Below are positions 27,854-36,911 of a stretch of 64,000 nt of DNA, in pieces. The position numbers and the translations under genes were made by a program. Each line of letters opens with the position of its first letter. Positions within the stretch are counted from its first letter, which is position 1. This DNA comes from CALKXV01 sp965228905. GTDB taxonomy: Bacteria; Pseudomonadota; Alphaproteobacteria; Rhodobacterales; Rhodobacteraceae. The stretch spans positions 2,108,001 through 2,172,000 of the forward strand of contig CBDDII010000003.1 of NCBI GenBank assembly GCA_965228905.1. Direction: 5' to 3'. The notes under the pieces are model-generated. The model had not been told where the DNA came from and made no database searches. It worked only from the letters and a program-made list of their open reading frames with translations.

Positions 27854-28777
27854 TCAGTTCCTGGCCAGAAGTGCGTCGATTTCCGCGCGGTCGGGCATCG
27901 ACGGTGCCGTGCCGGGGCGGGTGACCGAGATACCCGCAGTCGCACAACCGAACCGCAGCGCCTCCTCGGGGCTCATGCCTTCGGCGAGCGCGACGGCAAA
28001 TCCACCGTTGAAGGCATCGCCCGCGCCTGTCGTCTCGGCGACGTCACCCGCCCGGATCGCAGGAACATGGACGGCGATGTCACGGTCCTTGTAGAAGACA
28101 CCCTGCGCACCAAGCGTGATGATTGCGGCGCCAACGCCCCGAGACATCAAGGCATCCGCTGCGCGGGCTGCGTCATCGGGCGTTTCGACGGGCACGCCTG
28201 TAATCCCTTCGGCCTCGGATTCGTTCGGCGTGACATAGTCGCAAAGCGCAAGCATTTCGTCAGACAATTCGGCTGCGGGCGCGGGGTTCAGAATCGTTTT
28301 CGTCCCGCCGGACCGCGCGATTTCAAGGGCGCGCATTGCCGCTGCCATCGGCTGTTCCAGTTGCGTGATGAAGACATCGGCGCTTTGGATCAGTTCTGCC
28401 TGCGCCTCCACGTCCTCGACCGAAATGCGGCCCGCCGCGCCGGGCGAAATGATGATCGCGTTGTCGCCGGTTGCGGCGTCGACAAAGATGAAAGCCGCGC
28501 CGGTATAGCTTTCGGCATCAACCGTGACGGCGGGAGTGACGCCTGCCGCGTTCCAGGTGTCGCGGGCCATCTGGGCGAAGGGATCGTCGCCCAGTCGTGT
28601 CATGAAATGCACGTCCCCTCCGGCCTTCGCCGCGGCGACGGCCTGATTGGAACCCTTGCCGCCCGGCCCAAGCGCGAAATTCTCACCCAGAATTGTTTCG
28701 CCCGTCTGGGGCATTCGCTTGGCCCGGTAGGCCGTGTCGGCGACGAAAACGCCGAGGATCGCGATCTTGTTCGACAT
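27854..28777 (-). CDS. rbsK: Ribokinase (PfkB family)
   Basis: 307 residues from the ATG at 28777, with GAGGAG upstream. PfkB signature 1 is present as ALGPGGKGSNQAVAAAKAGG, and signature 2 with the catalytic Asp as VAETTGAGDAFNGGFAVAL. ATP-binding AAIITLGAQGVFY precedes it. It phosphorylates ribose or a related pentose. The gene starts eight bases after the stop of the RbsD/FucU gene and is last in the operon ugpC-like, fucU-like, rbsK. Confidence 0.9.
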   Translation of the reverse strand: MSNKIAILGVFVADTAYRAKRMPQTGETILGENFALGPGGKGSNQAVAAAKAGGDVHFMTRLGDDPFAQMARDTWNAAGVTPAVTVDAESYTGAAFIFVDAATGDNAIIISPGAAGRISVEDVEAQAELIQSADVFITQLEQPMAAAMRALEIARSGGTKTILNPAPAAELSDEMLALCDYVTPNESEAEGITGVPVETPDDAARAADALMSRGVGAAIITLGAQGVFYKDRDIAVHVPAIRAGDVAETTGAGDAFNGGFAVALAEGMSPEEALRFGCATAGISVTRPGTAPSMPDRAEIDALLARN

Positions 28778-28784
28778 GGCGTGA

Positions 28785-29237
28785 TTACTCCTCGGGCGGG
28801 ATGACGCCCTTGCGGAACATGAAGCAGCCATAGAAGCGCCGCTCGCCGGTCTGGATCACGGCATAGGCTTCGCGGGCGCGGTCGTAAAAGTCGAAGCGTT
28901 CGATTCCGACCATGGGCCGTTCGCGTCCTTCGGCGGCGTTGATGACCCCCTGAACCTCGGTCTGAACGGGCGGCACTTCGGTCGGGTCGTCAACGATTTC
29001 CATGCGGCCTGCAAAGTCGTCGACAAAGGTATCAAGCGGCATCACGCTGAGAACGGCCTCCGCAGCTTCGGCAGCCGTGAGGTTGTCCATTCGGAGGAGT
29101 TCGCCAAGCACCGTGGACCGGGCGACCTGATCGGACGGGAAGTTCGTGTCGGCAATGACAAGAACGTCACCATGCCCCATCGCGCGAAGTGCAAACAGCA
29201 CCTCTGCATTCAATCTGGCGTCGATTCCCTTGAGCAT
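28785..29237 (-). CDS. RbsD/FucU family sugar mutarotase
   Basis: 150 residues. MLKGIDARLNAEVLFALRAM and GHGDVLVIADTNFPSDQ are the conserved core, with the active-site His of RbsD/FucU in the MGHGD motif. FYDRAREAYAVIQTGERRFYGCFMFRKG is the C-terminal signature and is closer to FucU than to RbsD. The family interconverts sugar anomers (L-fucose, D-ribose), feeding the correct form to a kinase or dehydrogenase. Located between the ABC ATPase and ribokinase genes. Confidence 0.88.
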   Translation of the reverse strand: MLKGIDARLNAEVLFALRAMGHGDVLVIADTNFPSDQVARSTVLGELLRMDNLTAAEAAEAVLSVMPLDTFVDDFAGRMEIVDDPTEVPPVQTEVQGVINAAEGRERPMVGIERFDFYDRAREAYAVIQTGERRFYGCFMFRKGVIPPEE

Positions 29238-29252
29238 CTTCCTGTCCTTTCT

Positions 29253-30317
29253 TTACTCGATCCGCGCGCCGCTGGCGGGATCAAACAGATGCACGGCGCT
29301 GCTCTCGGGCCTCAGGTGGATCTGCTGGCCCGGTTTGAACTCGCGCCTGTCCCGCAACACCGTCGTCAATTCCGAGCCGTTCGCCCGCAGGACGATGTGG
29401 GTCTCGGACCCGGTCTGTTCGACGACGGCGACTTCGGCAGCCAACCCGTCTTCGGCGGGCAAAAGGCACTCCGGGCGCACGCCCAGCTTTACGGGACGGC
29501 CATCTTCGGTGTCGTGTCCGCCGCCGACCGGGAAATCCGCATCGCCGACTTTGGCCCATATGGCCCCGTCACGATGCGCCAGTGTTGCGTCCAGCATGTT
29601 CATCGACGGCGAGCCGATGAACTCGGCAACGAAGGCGTTCGCGGGCTTGTCATAAAGCTCAAGCGGTGTGCCGATCTGGGCGACATGGCCGTCGCGCAGC
29701 ACAACGATCTTGTCGGCCATCGTCATCGCTTCGATCTGATCGTGCGTGACATAGACCGTCGTGGTCGACAACCGCTGATGCAACTCCCGGATCTCGGTGC
29801 GCATCTGAACGCGGAGTTTTGCATCGAGGTTGGACAGGGGTTCGTCGAATAGAAACACCTGTGGATCGCGCACGATCGCCCGGCCCATTGCGACGCGCTG
29901 GCGCTGACCGCCGGACAGGGCGCGCGGGTAGCGGTTGAGGTAGGGCGTCAGTCCAAGCACCTCGGCGGCGCGTTCGACACGTTCCTTGACCTCTGACTTG
30001 GGCATCCTTCGCATCCGAAGCGCAAAGGACATGTTCGCGGCGACGGTCTTGTGCGGATAAAGCGCGTAGTTCTGAAAGACCATCGCGATGTCGCGTTCGG
30101 CGGGCGGAAGGTTGTTCACCAGTTTGTCGGCGATCCTGATCTCGCCCGAGGTGATGTCTTCCAACCCGGCAATCATGCGAAGCAGAGTGGACTTTCCGCA
30201 ACCCGACGGGCCGACAAGAACCACGAACTCTCCATCCGCGATGTTGATGTCCAACCCGTGGATCACCTCCAGATCGCCATAGGACTTTCTCAGCGACCTG
30301 ATCGTCACATTCGCCAT
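29253..30317 (-). CDS. ABC transporter ATP-binding protein, MalK/UgpC family
   Basis: 354 residues. Walker A GPSGCGKST, Q-loop MVFQNYALYPHKTV, signature LSGGQRQRVAMGRAI, Walker B VFLFDEPLSNLDAKLR and H-switch YVTHDQIEAMTMADK are all intact, and a C-terminal TOBE-type domain follows. It energises a carbohydrate importer of the CUT1 class. It is divergent from the binding-protein gene at 30546, with 228 bases between, and is most likely the ATPase for that importer. Confidence 0.92.
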   Translation of the reverse strand: MANVTIRSLRKSYGDLEVIHGLDINIADGEFVVLVGPSGCGKSTLLRMIAGLEDITSGEIRIADKLVNNLPPAERDIAMVFQNYALYPHKTVAANMSFALRMRRMPKSEVKERVERAAEVLGLTPYLNRYPRALSGGQRQRVAMGRAIVRDPQVFLFDEPLSNLDAKLRVQMRTEIRELHQRLSTTTVYVTHDQIEAMTMADKIVVLRDGHVAQIGTPLELYDKPANAFVAEFIGSPSMNMLDATLAHRDGAIWAKVGDADFPVGGGHDTEDGRPVKLGVRPECLLPAEDGLAAEVAVVEQTGSETHIVLRANGSELTTVLRDRREFKPGQQIHLRPESSAVHLFDPASGARIE

Positions 30318-30412
30318 AAAGCGCCTCCCCTTGCCAAGGCGACGCTAGCCGAGCGATGCGGACCTGTCCATTCCCAAGGCGGCTATGTCTTCAAGATTGT
30401 TGACAGAACGGG

Positions 30413-30426
30413 GTTTCGGCTGAAAC
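30413..30426. promoter_or_regulatory. Candidate LacI-type operator in the divergent sugar-transporter promoter region
   Basis: GTTTCGGCTGAAAC has 5-bp inverted arms (GTTTC/GAAAC) around a 4-base centre, resembling LacI-family operators. A TTGACA at 30400-30405 sits just before it. No good -10 box was found at the ideal spacing, and no LacI gene is in the window, so this is only a candidate. Confidence 0.3.
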
Positions 30427-30545
30427 AGTCGCACCTGTCGGTGGGAAGGCACTGTGGGGAAAAGAGGCACAACCGGTCCACGTCCACACTGCGAACCGAC
30501 GGAGCATCGGCGGCAAAACGTCGTCATAGGGGAGGAGATATTTCC

Positions 30546-32183
30546 GTGAAAGTCGAACACTACAACGCGCTTTTGGCGCGTCACAAGATCAGCCGTCGTC
30601 AGTTGATGAAGGGGGCCGCCAGCGTCGGGGCCGTCGCGGCGGCGAGCGGCGCAATTCCGTCGGCCACGTTTGCGGCGGGCCATTCGAACCTGCGTGCCGA
30701 ACTCCTGGCCATTCCGGGCGTCGGCATGGGGTCGCCAACGGATGCCGACTGGCAGAAGGTGGGCGAGTTGACGCTTGGGCCGACCAAGGAACGGGTCGAA
30801 GAGGGCGAGTTCGAAGGGGTCGAGCTGACCTTCATGGGGCTGAACAACCAGAACCTGCACAACTTCCTGTTCCGCGGGTTCCTGAAACCCTGGGAAGCCT
30901 ACACCGGGGCCAAGATCAACTGGATCGACCTTGCACAGGCGGACTACAACCCACGCCTTCAACAGGCCATCGCGACCGGCACCGTCGATTTCGACATCGT
31001 CGAGATGGGCGCACCTTTCGAGGGCGACACGGCGGGCAAGGGCCTGCTGGACGAGATGCCGGATTGGGTCAAGGAACAGATCGAGGCCGATGACCTTGTG
31101 GATTACCTGAAAGAGCCCGTGGGCACCTGGGACGGCAAGACCTATCGCATCACCATCGACGGCGACTGTCACACCTTTGCCTACCGGACCGACTATTTCG
31201 GTGACGGCGGCATCGGCGGGGCCGAGGTGCCGAAGACCTGGCAGCAGATCAACCAGGTGAGCAAGGACCTTGTCGGCAAGGAAGACCCGCTGACCGGTCT
31301 GCCCGCGCATGGCTATCTTGACCCGCTGAAGGGCTGGGGTGGCTTTGGGATGTACTTCATCCTCAACCGCGCTGCGGCATACGCCAAGCATCCCGACGAT
31401 CCGGCGTGGCTGTTCGACCCGGATACCATGAAGCCGCGCGTCAACAACCCGGGCTTCGTCCAGGCCATCCAGGATGTGATGGATCTGATCGAGGCCGATG
31501 CCTATCCGGCGGACCAGATCAACGCCGACCCCGGCACGACCGCATTCCAGCAGTTCCTTGCCGGGACCGGCTCGATGCTGATGTGGTGGGGCGACGTGGG
31601 CTCTTCGGCGCGGACCTCGGACACCTCGGTCGTCGGCGATGTCGTCGGCTTCGGCATCAACCCGGCTTCCGAGCGGCGCTACAACGCGGCGGCGGGTGCC
31701 TGGGAAGACGAGATGAACGAAGCACCGCAGATGGCCTATATCGGCTGGGGCGTCTATGTCACCAACCGTGTCTCGGGTGACGAGAAGAAGCGCAAGGCGG
31801 CATGGTCGGCGGCAGCCCACCTTGGCGGCAAGGACCTGTCGCTCTGGACGTCGGCTTATCCGTCGGGCTTCCAGCCTTACCGGAACTCGCACTTCCAGTA
31901 CGAGGAATGGGAAGCGGCAGGCTATGACCGCGCCTATATCGAGGATTATCTCGGTTCCAACGCGGACAGCTACAACCATCCGAACGCCGCCATCGAACCG
32001 CGTATCCCGGGCATCTTCCAGTACTACTCGGTCGCCGAGGACGAACTGTCCAAGGGGTTCGCGGGTCAGTACGGCTCGGCTCAGGAAACGGCGGACGCCA
32101 TCGCCGCCGCCTGGGAGGCGATCACCGACCAGATCGGTCGCGAGAGCCAGATCGCGCTGTATAAAGCGTCTCTGGGGTTGTGA
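30546..32183 (+). CDS. Tat-exported carbohydrate ABC transporter substrate-binding protein
   Basis: 545 residues from a GTG at 30546, preceded by a perfect GGAGGAG ribosome site. The N-terminus holds a twin-arginine motif SRRQLMKG and a hydrophobic stretch ending ATFAAG. The body is a CUT1-type extracellular solute-binding protein (LQQAIATGTVDFDIVEMGAP, YRTDYFGDG, GTGSMLMWWGDVGSSA). It is longer than the usual 420 residues, as in binding proteins for large or unusual sugars. It delivers substrate to the two permeases that follow. An open frame extends back to 30051 through the ATPase gene and is not coding. Confidence 0.92.
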   Translation: MKVEHYNALLARHKISRRQLMKGAASVGAVAAASGAIPSATFAAGHSNLRAELLAIPGVGMGSPTDADWQKVGELTLGPTKERVEEGEFEGVELTFMGLNNQNLHNFLFRGFLKPWEAYTGAKINWIDLAQADYNPRLQQAIATGTVDFDIVEMGAPFEGDTAGKGLLDEMPDWVKEQIEADDLVDYLKEPVGTWDGKTYRITIDGDCHTFAYRTDYFGDGGIGGAEVPKTWQQINQVSKDLVGKEDPLTGLPAHGYLDPLKGWGGFGMYFILNRAAAYAKHPDDPAWLFDPDTMKPRVNNPGFVQAIQDVMDLIEADAYPADQINADPGTTAFQQFLAGTGSMLMWWGDVGSSARTSDTSVVGDVVGFGINPASERRYNAAAGAWEDEMNEAPQMAYIGWGVYVTNRVSGDEKKRKAAWSAAAHLGGKDLSLWTSAYPSGFQPYRNSHFQYEEWEAAGYDRAYIEDYLGSNADSYNHPNAAIEPRIPGIFQYYSVAEDELSKGFAGQYGSAQETADAIAAAWEAITDQIGRESQIALYKASLGL

Positions 32184-32312
32184 CGAAAGGGCCGCGCGGG
32201 CGGGGTTCGCGCGCGGCCAACTCATCCTCTCAAAAGTCTTGGCGAACGCGCGATGCGCAGGCATCGACGCTTTTTCCTTGAGGGTCAAATATTCGGGAGC
32301 CAAACTCGGACC

Positions 32313-33416
32313 ATGAGCGAAGGCGAATACCTCCACGTCGTAACCCGCGACGACATCTCGGACGCGCGGCAGCGACTCGGGCGCGGGATTGTCTGGGCGG
32401 CTGCTGCGCTGACGCTGGTCGTGGCGCTTTTGCAGACCCTCGACCAGAACGGCACGCTAGACCTCGGCTTTGCCAACTGGCGACCGACGCTTTATGCCTA
32501 TTGCACCTCCATCGTTGCCTTCTGTTGGGCGCAGGTGCTGATCCATGGCGAACAGGGCAAGCGGCGGCTGTTCATCGTGCCCGCCGCGATCTTTGTCGTT
32601 TCGATGGTGGTCTTCCCGCTGTTCTTCGCGCTTGGCATCGCGTTTTCCGACTGGAACCTCAGCAGCCCGGATGGCCGACAGTTCAACGGGTTCGACAATG
32701 TGCGGCAGATGTGGGGCGATCCGTTCTACTGGAACGCGATGACGAACATGGTCTGGTACTGCCTTGCCATCATTGTCGAATACGCCATCGCCTTCGGTCT
32801 CGCCCTCTTGCTCAACGCGCAGATCCGGGGGCGAAAGTTCTTTCGCGTCGCGTTCCTTCTGCCGCTCATGCTCAGCCCGGTCGCGGTCAGCTGGATGATC
32901 GGCAAGTCGATGCTTGAGATCCGCTTCGGCCCCATTTCGCGCCTCCTGCGCGACCTCGGCTGGGACAGCCCGTCGTTCTTCGGCTCGCCCGAGGTTGCGC
33001 GGTTCTGGATCATGGCGATGGACGCCTGGACCTTCATTCCCTTCATGATGATCATGATCCTCGCCGGGCTTCAGGCGATCCCGCGCGAGTTGCATGAGGC
33101 TGCGGAGGTTGATGGCGCCCCACCGTGGCGGCGGTTCTGGGAGGTGACGTTCCCGCTGATGCTGCCGGTTTCGATCACGGCCATCCTGATCCGCATCATC
33201 TTCAAGCTGAAGCTGGCCGACATCATCATCAACGTGACCTCGGGCGGCCCGGGTGGTGCGACCGATAGCGTGACGTCCTTCATCTTCCGCGAATACCGCG
33301 ACCGTTCGAACGTTGGCTACGGCACGCTTCTGGCCATCGTTTACCTGGTCATCATCGTGATTGCGATGACCATCGTGATGAAACTCGCCGACCGCTGGAT
33401 GAGGCCGAGATATTGA
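32313..33416 (+). CDS. ABC transporter permease (sugar, MalF/UgpA type)
   Basis: 367 residues. Two N-terminal helices not found in minimal permeases (GIVWAAAALTLVVALL and LYAYCTSIVAFCWAQVLI) precede the conserved BPD_transp_1 core. The ATPase-contact EAA loop reads LHEAAEVDGAPPWRRFWEVTFPLM. Start at the ATG at 32313; the frame is open back to 32253. It overlaps the second permease by four bases. Confidence 0.9.
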   Translation: MSEGEYLHVVTRDDISDARQRLGRGIVWAAAALTLVVALLQTLDQNGTLDLGFANWRPTLYAYCTSIVAFCWAQVLIHGEQGKRRLFIVPAAIFVVSMVVFPLFFALGIAFSDWNLSSPDGRQFNGFDNVRQMWGDPFYWNAMTNMVWYCLAIIVEYAIAFGLALLLNAQIRGRKFFRVAFLLPLMLSPVAVSWMIGKSMLEIRFGPISRLLRDLGWDSPSFFGSPEVARFWIMAMDAWTFIPFMMIMILAGLQAIPRELHEAAEVDGAPPWRRFWEVTFPLMLPVSITAILIRIIFKLKLADIIINVTSGGPGGATDSVTSFIFREYRDRSNVGYGTLLAIVYLVIIVIAMTIVMKLADRWMRPRY

Positions 33417-34342
33417 CCGACGCAACCGACACCCAGATTTTCCACGACAGCGAGGCCGACAAAGGCGCGCGGGCAGGGTGGTGGACCAGCCGAGTGCTGA
33501 TCTACGGCATCCTGATCCTCTGGGCGATCATCTGTCTTTTCCCGATCTACTGGACAATCACGACCAGCTTCAAGGCCGCACCGGACGTCATGAAGGGCAA
33601 CCTTGTCCCCTGGGTTGACTATGATCCGAAGTGGCTTGGCTTCCGCTCGCTAGGCCTCTCGCCCGAAACCATAGGCAGTGAGTCCACGGTGCGCGAGGAA
33701 TTCCTGAAACGCTTCTGGAACTCGGCCATCATTGCTGTTTGTTCTTCGTTCCTTGCGCTGGTTCTCGGGAGCATGGCGGCCTATGGCCTTAGCCGGTTCA
33801 GCTACAAGTTCGGCTTTATGAAGAACGGCGACATCCTGTTCTTCTTCCTCAGCCAGCTTATCCTGCCGCCGGTCGTCCTCGCCCTGCCATTTCTGGTGCT
33901 CTACAAGGAAGTCGCCTTGCTCGATACGCGGATCGGGCTGATCCTGCTTTATACGCTGACCGTGCTTCCGATCGTGATCTGGATCATGCGCGACCAGTTC
34001 GGCTCGATCCCGGCAGAGCTGGAAGAAGCCGCACTTGTCGACGGTCTGTCGGTCTGGGGGGCGTTCCTGACCATCGTCATGCCCATTGCGCTGCCCGGCA
34101 TGGTCGCGGCGTTTATTCTGAGCCTCGTGCTGACGTGGAACGAGTACTTCTTTGCCGCGCTTCTGACCTCGACACATGCCAACACGCTGCCTGTCATGGT
34201 CGCCAGTCAGACCGGATCGCAGGGGATTTCGTGGTGGTCGATGGCCGCGCTGTCGTTCATGGCCATCCTGCCGCTGATCGTCATCGGTATCCTGCTGGAG
34301 CGTTTCATTATCAAGGGCATGGCTGCGGGCGCGGTAAAATAG
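33413..34342 (+). CDS. ABC transporter permease (sugar, MalG/UgpE type)
   Basis: 309 residues beginning at a TTG that overlaps the previous stop (TTGA). There are six hydrophobic helices, and the EAA loop LEEAALVDGLSVWGAFLTIVMPIALPG is intact. It forms the heteromeric channel with the preceding permease. The gene converges with the FGGY kinase, with two bases between stops. Confidence 0.91.
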   Translation: MTDATDTQIFHDSEADKGARAGWWTSRVLIYGILILWAIICLFPIYWTITTSFKAAPDVMKGNLVPWVDYDPKWLGFRSLGLSPETIGSESTVREEFLKRFWNSAIIAVCSSFLALVLGSMAAYGLSRFSYKFGFMKNGDILFFFLSQLILPPVVLALPFLVLYKEVALLDTRIGLILLYTLTVLPIVIWIMRDQFGSIPAELEEAALVDGLSVWGAFLTIVMPIALPGMVAAFILSLVLTWNEYFFAALLTSTHANTLPVMVASQTGSQGISWWSMAALSFMAILPLIVIGILLERFIIKGMAAGAVK

Positions 34343-34344
34343 GC

Positions 34345-35832
34345 TTACCCAAGCGCGTGGGCGATGTTCTTCGATTGCTCATAGAGCTTCAGAAACAACG
34401 GGTACTGCCGGGCATAGGCTTCGTGCCTTTCCGGCGCGACCTCGCGGCGGACGGGGTTCCATGACGCAATATCCTTGGGCGCGGCCAGCCCGACCGCCTG
34501 CGCGGCGAGGAAAGCGTCTCCATAGGCCGCCCCGATGCTCTTGTCGCTGACGATTTGCGTCAGACCGCTGATGTCCGAAGTCGCCTGAAGCCACACCTCG
34601 TTCTGCGTTCCGCCACCAACGGCAAGCACCCGGTTGGGCTCTGCCCCGACTTCGCGGAACGTGTCGATCACATGCGCCGTGCCCATGGCGATGCCTTCAA
34701 GCACCGCGCGGTATACGTCGCCCCGTCCGTGTGTGAGGTTCATTCCAAAGAGAGCGCCCTTGGCAAGGGGGTCGTGGATCGGGGTACGCTCGCCCGAGAA
34801 GTAGGGCAGGAACAAAAGGCCGTTGGCCCCCTGCGGCGTCGCCTCGGCCTCGGCAGCCAGGGTGGCAAAGGCCGTGTCGGCCGGTAATTCCTGCGCAAAG
34901 CGATCACGGAACCAATGCGTTAACGTCCCCGACGTGGCCGCACCCGCCATCGAGGCATGGCTTTCGGGAGTGAGCCAGGGGGCGTACCAGAGCCGTGGGT
35001 CGCGGACGCGCTCTTCCGTCACCTGGATAATGAAGATGGTCGATCCCATCATCAGCATCATGTCACCGGGGGCGCGAACGCCGACGCTTAAGGCCTCGGC
35101 CGCCGCGTCGATCGTCCCGGCGGTGACCGGCGTTCCTTCGGCCAGTCCGGTCGCCTTGGCCGCCTCTGCGGTGATCCCGCCCGCGATCTCGGTCGACCAG
35201 AGCAGCCTTGGCAGCGCATCGAGCGGCAGGATGTCGTCGGCTAATGTTTCTGTCCAGTCCAGTTTCGACACATCGTAGAGCGGCGAGAAATTTGCAGCCG
35301 TGTAGTGATCGATAACAAATTCACCTGTCAGGCGATGAACGATGAAGGACGTCGACGTCAGGATTTTCGCCGTCTTCTCAAAGATTTCAGGACGGTTCCG
35401 CTTGAGCCAGAGTATCTTCGGCCCAACGGATTGAGACGTCAGGGCATTGCCGCAGCGTTCCAGGATCGCCTCCTCGCCGATCCGCGCGTTCAGGTCCTCA
35501 ATCTCTGCCGTTGCGCGCGTGTCGACGCCGTAAAGCACCCCGTTAATCAACGGTTCGCCAGAGGCTGACACCGGCAACATGCAAGGCCCGATGGCACTGA
35601 CCGCAACCGCCGCGATGTCGCGCGGGGGCAGGCCGGACTGAGCCAGCAGGGCCCGGGTGACATGAACGAAGTCGCCCCACCAGTCTTCTTCCGGGCGATG
35701 TTCGGCCCAGCCGGGGCGCGGCACGAGCATCTCATGCGGGCGCTGCGCCTCGGCGACAATCCTGCCCTTTTCGTCAGCGATCACGCCCTTGGAGGAATAG
35801 GTGCCTATATCGACGCCCAGGGTGTAGGTCAC
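34345..35832 (-). CDS. FGGY-family carbohydrate kinase (xylulokinase-like)
   Basis: 495 residues. The N-terminal phosphate-1 motif is LGVDIGTYSSKGVIAD. Phosphate-2 and adenosine motifs are TAGTIDAAAEAL and ALEGIAMGTAHVID, then VLAVGGGTQNEVWLQ. It phosphorylates a sugar, probably a ketose or sugar acid. The family is promiscuous and the exact substrate cannot be assigned. It overlaps the M42 peptidase gene by four bases, in the operon BtpA/SgcQ, M42, kinase. Confidence 0.88.
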   Translation of the reverse strand: MTYTLGVDIGTYSSKGVIADEKGRIVAEAQRPHEMLVPRPGWAEHRPEEDWWGDFVHVTRALLAQSGLPPRDIAAVAVSAIGPCMLPVSASGEPLINGVLYGVDTRATAEIEDLNARIGEEAILERCGNALTSQSVGPKILWLKRNRPEIFEKTAKILTSTSFIVHRLTGEFVIDHYTAANFSPLYDVSKLDWTETLADDILPLDALPRLLWSTEIAGGITAEAAKATGLAEGTPVTAGTIDAAAEALSVGVRAPGDMMLMMGSTIFIIQVTEERVRDPRLWYAPWLTPESHASMAGAATSGTLTHWFRDRFAQELPADTAFATLAAEAEATPQGANGLLFLPYFSGERTPIHDPLAKGALFGMNLTHGRGDVYRAVLEGIAMGTAHVIDTFREVGAEPNRVLAVGGGTQNEVWLQATSDISGLTQIVSDKSIGAAYGDAFLAAQAVGLAAPKDIASWNPVRREVAPERHEAYARQYPLFLKLYEQSKNIAHALG

Positions 35833-36911
35833 GCCTCGGCTCCATCGCGGTCGAGGTTGAAATCAGGGCCGATGCGACCAAGGGCGGCGACCAGCAAGTC
35901 GCGCAGGGCATCGAGGTCGCGAAGGTCGACGACTTCGCGTGATGCGTGCGAGTAGCGCAGCGGGAAGCCCACGTCGATTGAGGCCACGCCGCCGCCCACC
36001 AGTTGGACATAGGACAAATCGGTCAGCACCCCGGTCTGCGCACTTCTTTGAAGTGGGATGCCTTCCGCCCTTGCCGCGCTCTCGAACAACCGCACCATGA
36101 CCGGATGCGGGATCACGCCATTGAGCGTTCCGCGTCCGTGAAAGGAATAAAGCGAAATGCCCGGCCCGCCACCAAGCCGCATCTCGCCAAGCGCAGTCAT
36201 ATCCGGCGTATCACTCGCCAGCATCAGGTCGATCTGGATCGCCATGTCCGGTTTCAGCCTTTCAGCCAGAGGAAGCGCACCACGGAGATTGAATTCTTCC
36301 AGCGTTGTGAAGGCAACATGCACGGTCGGCCCGCCGCTGCGTTTCGCCAGCGCCCGGCACAGCTCGATCAACACGGCGCAGCCTGCGCGGTCGTCCAGTG
36401 CCGGGGCGGTGATCCGGTTTTTGCCCAGCGCGAAACTGCCCGGCGCATAGACGACCGGCGATCCGATGCGGATGCCCGCCGCCTCGGCTTCGGCGGCGCT
36501 TTCGAAACCGCAATCCACGTAGAGATCGCCCACGCGGACCACTTGGTATTTCTCGTCCGGCGTCGTCGCATGATGGCTCTTGTTGGCAATGATCCCCGGA
36601 ATGTCGCCCGCCTCGGTCGAGATCACGACCTCCTGGCTGGCCAAGGCCCGCTCGGGCACGCCGCCAAGCCGCGTCAGGCGCAGGAAACCGTCCGCCTCGA
36701 TCTTGCGGACCACGAACCCGAGTTGATCCATGTGCGTGAAGACCATGACGGATGGACCATCGCCCGGAAACGTCGTCCAGAGGTTGCCCAGCCGGTCCGT
36801 CTCATGCGCACAACCAAGCGTGTCCAATTCACCCGCGATCACACGCCGGATACGGTCCTCATGCCCGGAAAGTCCGGGCACTGAAAGCAGTCGTTCCAGC
36901 AAGGCCTTCAT
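35829..36911 (-). CDS. M42 family metallopeptidase (SgcX-like)
   Basis: 360 residues from the ATG at 36911, which overlaps the BtpA-family stop by four bases. Metal ligands fit the M42 pattern: VFTHMDQLGFVV (His), APALDDRAGCAVLIEL (bridging Asp), TTLEEFNLRGA (catalytic Glu pair) and the final RYSHASREVVDLRD (His). Relatives are annotated as glutamyl aminopeptidase or endoglucanase M. In E. coli an M42 protein (SgcX) sits in the sgc sugar operon with SgcQ, as it does here. A role in processing a sugar conjugate rather than peptides is plausible but unproven. Confidence 0.88.
   Translation of the reverse strand: MKALLERLLSVPGLSGHEDRIRRVIAGELDTLGCAHETDRLGNLWTTFPGDGPSVMVFTHMDQLGFVVRKIEADGFLRLTRLGGVPERALASQEVVISTEAGDIPGIIANKSHHATTPDEKYQVVRVGDLYVDCGFESAAEAEAAGIRIGSPVVYAPGSFALGKNRITAPALDDRAGCAVLIELCRALAKRSGGPTVHVAFTTLEEFNLRGALPLAERLKPDMAIQIDLMLASDTPDMTALGEMRLGGGPGISLYSFHGRGTLNGVIPHPVMVRLFESAARAEGIPLQRSAQTGVLTDLSYVQLVGGGVASIDVGFPLRYSHASREVVDLRDLDALRDLLVAALGRIGPDFNLDRDGAEA

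Noticed and set aside
30051..30545. Open frame extending the binding-protein gene upstream
   Set aside because: It runs antisense through the ABC ATPase gene. The GTG at 30546 has a perfect ribosome site and gives a Tat signal.
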